Assembly: GCA_937873665.1 (NCBI GenBank)
Contig: CALMYW010000238.1
Coordinates: forward strand, 1 to 8,096
Direction of reading: 5' to 3'
DNA length: 8,096 bases
Source of the DNA: an uncultured Sphingorhabdus sp.
GTDB taxonomy: Bacteria; Pseudomonadota; Alphaproteobacteria; Sphingomonadales; Sphingomonadaceae
Shown here: positions 6,694 to 8,096 of the stretch, in pieces
Numbering within the stretch: the stretch's first letter is position 1
How the letters are laid out: each line of letters begins with the position of its first letter
Notes under the pieces: generated by a model
Database searches by the model: none
What the model saw: the letters and a program-made list of their open reading frames with translations, nothing else
Told to the model about the DNA's origin: nothing
Translations under genes and position numbers: made by a program

Positions 6694-8066
6694 CAATCGA
6701 TCCTGACATCCGGGCGGAAGAGGTCATTCGAAAGCGCGATGCCGCGGTCGGCCAGTTCCGACATGAACTTCGGCCGGATGCCGGTGGATTCGAAGTGGCC
6801 GAGGACCTGGCCCTTCTCGTCGCGACCGCTGAGCTTGAAGCGGAAAATCTCCTGCATGGTGATGACGTCGCCTTCCATACCGGTGATCTCGGAAATGCTC
6901 GTCACGCGGCGGCGTCCGTCGGCGAGACGCGCGACCTGGATGATGACGTTGATCGCCGATGCAATCTGCGCTCGGGCCGAACGCATCGGCATGTCGATCC
7001 CCGACATGCCGATCATCTGCTCGATGCGCGACAGCGCGTCGCGCGGCGTGTTGGCGTGGACCGTGGGCACGGACCCGTCATGGCCGGGGTTCATCGCCCG
7101 GAGCATGTCGAACGCCTCGCCGGCGCGCACTTCGCCCACGATGATGCGGTCGGGCCGCATGCGCAGCGCATTCTTGACGAGATCGCGCTGCGTCACCTCG
7201 CCGCGGCCCTCGATATTGGGCGGGCGGGTTTCGAGCCGCGCGACGTGGCGTTGCTGAAGCTGGAGTTCGGCGCTGTCCTCGATCGTGACGATGCGCTCGG
7301 AGTGGTCGATGAAGGCCGACATCGCGTTGAGCAGCGTCGTCTTGCCCGATCCGGTGCCGCCCGAGATCAGGATGTTGCGACGCGCAGCGACGAGCGCGCG
7401 CATGACCTCCGCCAGCGCGGCCGGGACGCTGCCGAGTTCGGTCAGGCGTGGCATGCTGATCGGCACGCGGCTGAATTTGCGGATCGAGAGCAACGAACCA
7501 TCAACCGCGAGCGGCGGCACGACTGCGTTGACGCGGGAGCCGTCAGCGAGGCGGGCGTCGACATAGGGCGACGATTCGTCGATGCGGCGGCCGACGGCAG
7601 CGACGATCTTCTGAATGATGCGCAGGAGGTGGCGTTCGTCCTTGAAGCGGACCGGCGTCTCTTCGAGCTTACCCCCGCGCTCAACGAAGACGAGGTTGTA
7701 GCCGTTCACGAGAATGTCGGTGATGCTGTCATCCTTGAGCAACGGTTCTAGCGGTCCGAGACCAAGCAGCTCGTCGAGAATGTCCTCGACCAGCTGCATC
7801 CGCTCCTTCTGGTTCAGGGCGTGCTTTTGCTGGGCCAGCTGTTCATGGACGATATCGCCGATTTCGGCCTGAACCTGTGCGCGGGACATGGATTCCAGCG
7901 CCGAGAGGTTGATAGCGTCGAGCAGCTTCTTGTGCAGCTCGACTTTGAGATCGGTGTGCTTGTCGAGATACTGGGTCTCAGATGGCACCGGCGCGAACCG
8001 GAGGTCCGCCGTCCCAACACTGTCGAGAAAGCTCGCCGGGCCAGCGGATTTCTTGATCTGCCACAT
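6693..8066 (-). CDS. cpaF: Tad secretion ATPase CpaF/TadA
   Basis: Cytoplasmic hexameric ATPase of the type II/IV secretion family that powers Flp pilus assembly, 457 residues. The N-terminal region is about 40-225, with the conserved LGPLEPLLKDDSITDILVNG (103-122). The ATPase core has Walker A GGTGSGKT (236-243), an Asp box IVTIEDSAEL (259-268), Walker B RIIVGEVRAGE (307-317) and a His box GHDGSVPTVHAN (328-339). The Pro in the His box (GSVPTVHAN) differs from the common GS-x-(G/T)-T form; I would not infer loss of function. ATG at 8066 is preceded only by a weak GGAG. A short leader at 8067-8096 shows no clear promoter, so upstream Tad genes such as cpaE probably lie beyond the window. It is the first gene of the visible unit. 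Confidence 0.96.
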   Translation of the reverse strand: MWQIKKSAGPASFLDSVGTADLRFAPVPSETQYLDKHTDLKVELHKKLLDAINLSALESMSRAQVQAEIGDIVHEQLAQQKHALNQKERMQLVEDILDELLGLGPLEPLLKDDSITDILVNGYNLVFVERGGKLEETPVRFKDERHLLRIIQKIVAAVGRRIDESSPYVDARLADGSRVNAVVPPLAVDGSLLSIRKFSRVPISMPRLTELGSVPAALAEVMRALVAARRNILISGGTGSGKTTLLNAMSAFIDHSERIVTIEDSAELQLQQRHVARLETRPPNIEGRGEVTQRDLVKNALRMRPDRIIVGEVRAGEAFDMLRAMNPGHDGSVPTVHANTPRDALSRIEQMIGMSGIDMPMRSARAQIASAINVIIQVARLADGRRRVTSISEITGMEGDVITMQEIFRFKLSGRDEKGQVLGHFESTGIRPKFMSELADRGIALSNDLFRPDVRID

Positions 8067-8096
8067 TATCCGGCACTCCGGTTAAACAACATTTCG

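Noticed and set aside
6795..7751. A 318-codon plus-strand open frame antisense to cpaF
   Set aside because: It is a GC-rich shadow of the ATPase gene: low-complexity, rich in Arg, Asp and His, with no recognisable domain.

Overview
The window looks like part of an alphaproteobacterial chromosome, most probably from Sphingomonadales. The grounds are high GC, GC-ending codons, the family character of the Tad proteins and tight translational coupling. This placement is by general resemblance, since no search could be run.

Layout. Positions 2-730 (minus) hold a short-chain dehydrogenase/reductase whose last codons lie off the left edge. Positions 825-873 (minus) hold the 3' part of a tRNA-Glu(UUC): anticodon arm, T arm, 3' acceptor strand and CCA, with no 5' half beside it. 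Next comes a 136-base leader with several short repeats, then a complete tyrosine recombinase on the plus strand (1010-2284) with all catalytic residues. Positions 2285-2508 contain no convincing complete gene, only a 45-codon open tail that may be a gene remnant.

From 8066 down to 2509, all on the minus strand, lies the distal part of a Tad (tight adherence, Flp type IVb) pilus operon. In transcription order it is cpaF/tadA (secretion ATPase), tadB, tadC (inner-membrane platform), a lipoprotein-like TPR protein with a LytR_C-like tail (tadD position), a secreted TPR protein, and cpaA/tadV (prepilin peptidase). Adjacent genes overlap or are 2-7 bases apart, so the six are probably one transcription and translation unit. 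Pilin, secretin (cpaC), cpaB and cpaE are not in the window; they would be expected upstream, off the right edge.

How it fits together. CpaA processes prepilins; CpaF hydrolyses ATP and works on the TadB/TadC platform to assemble pili; the TPR proteins probably help assemble the outer-envelope part. The most interesting point is geometric. The tRNA-Glu 3' half is of the kind left behind when an element integrates into a tRNA gene, and its orientation puts the element to its right, on the integrase and Tad side. No intact tRNA-Glu is seen before the window ends. Either the Tad operon lies inside a tRNA-Glu-borne island, or a small element has decayed and lost its other end.
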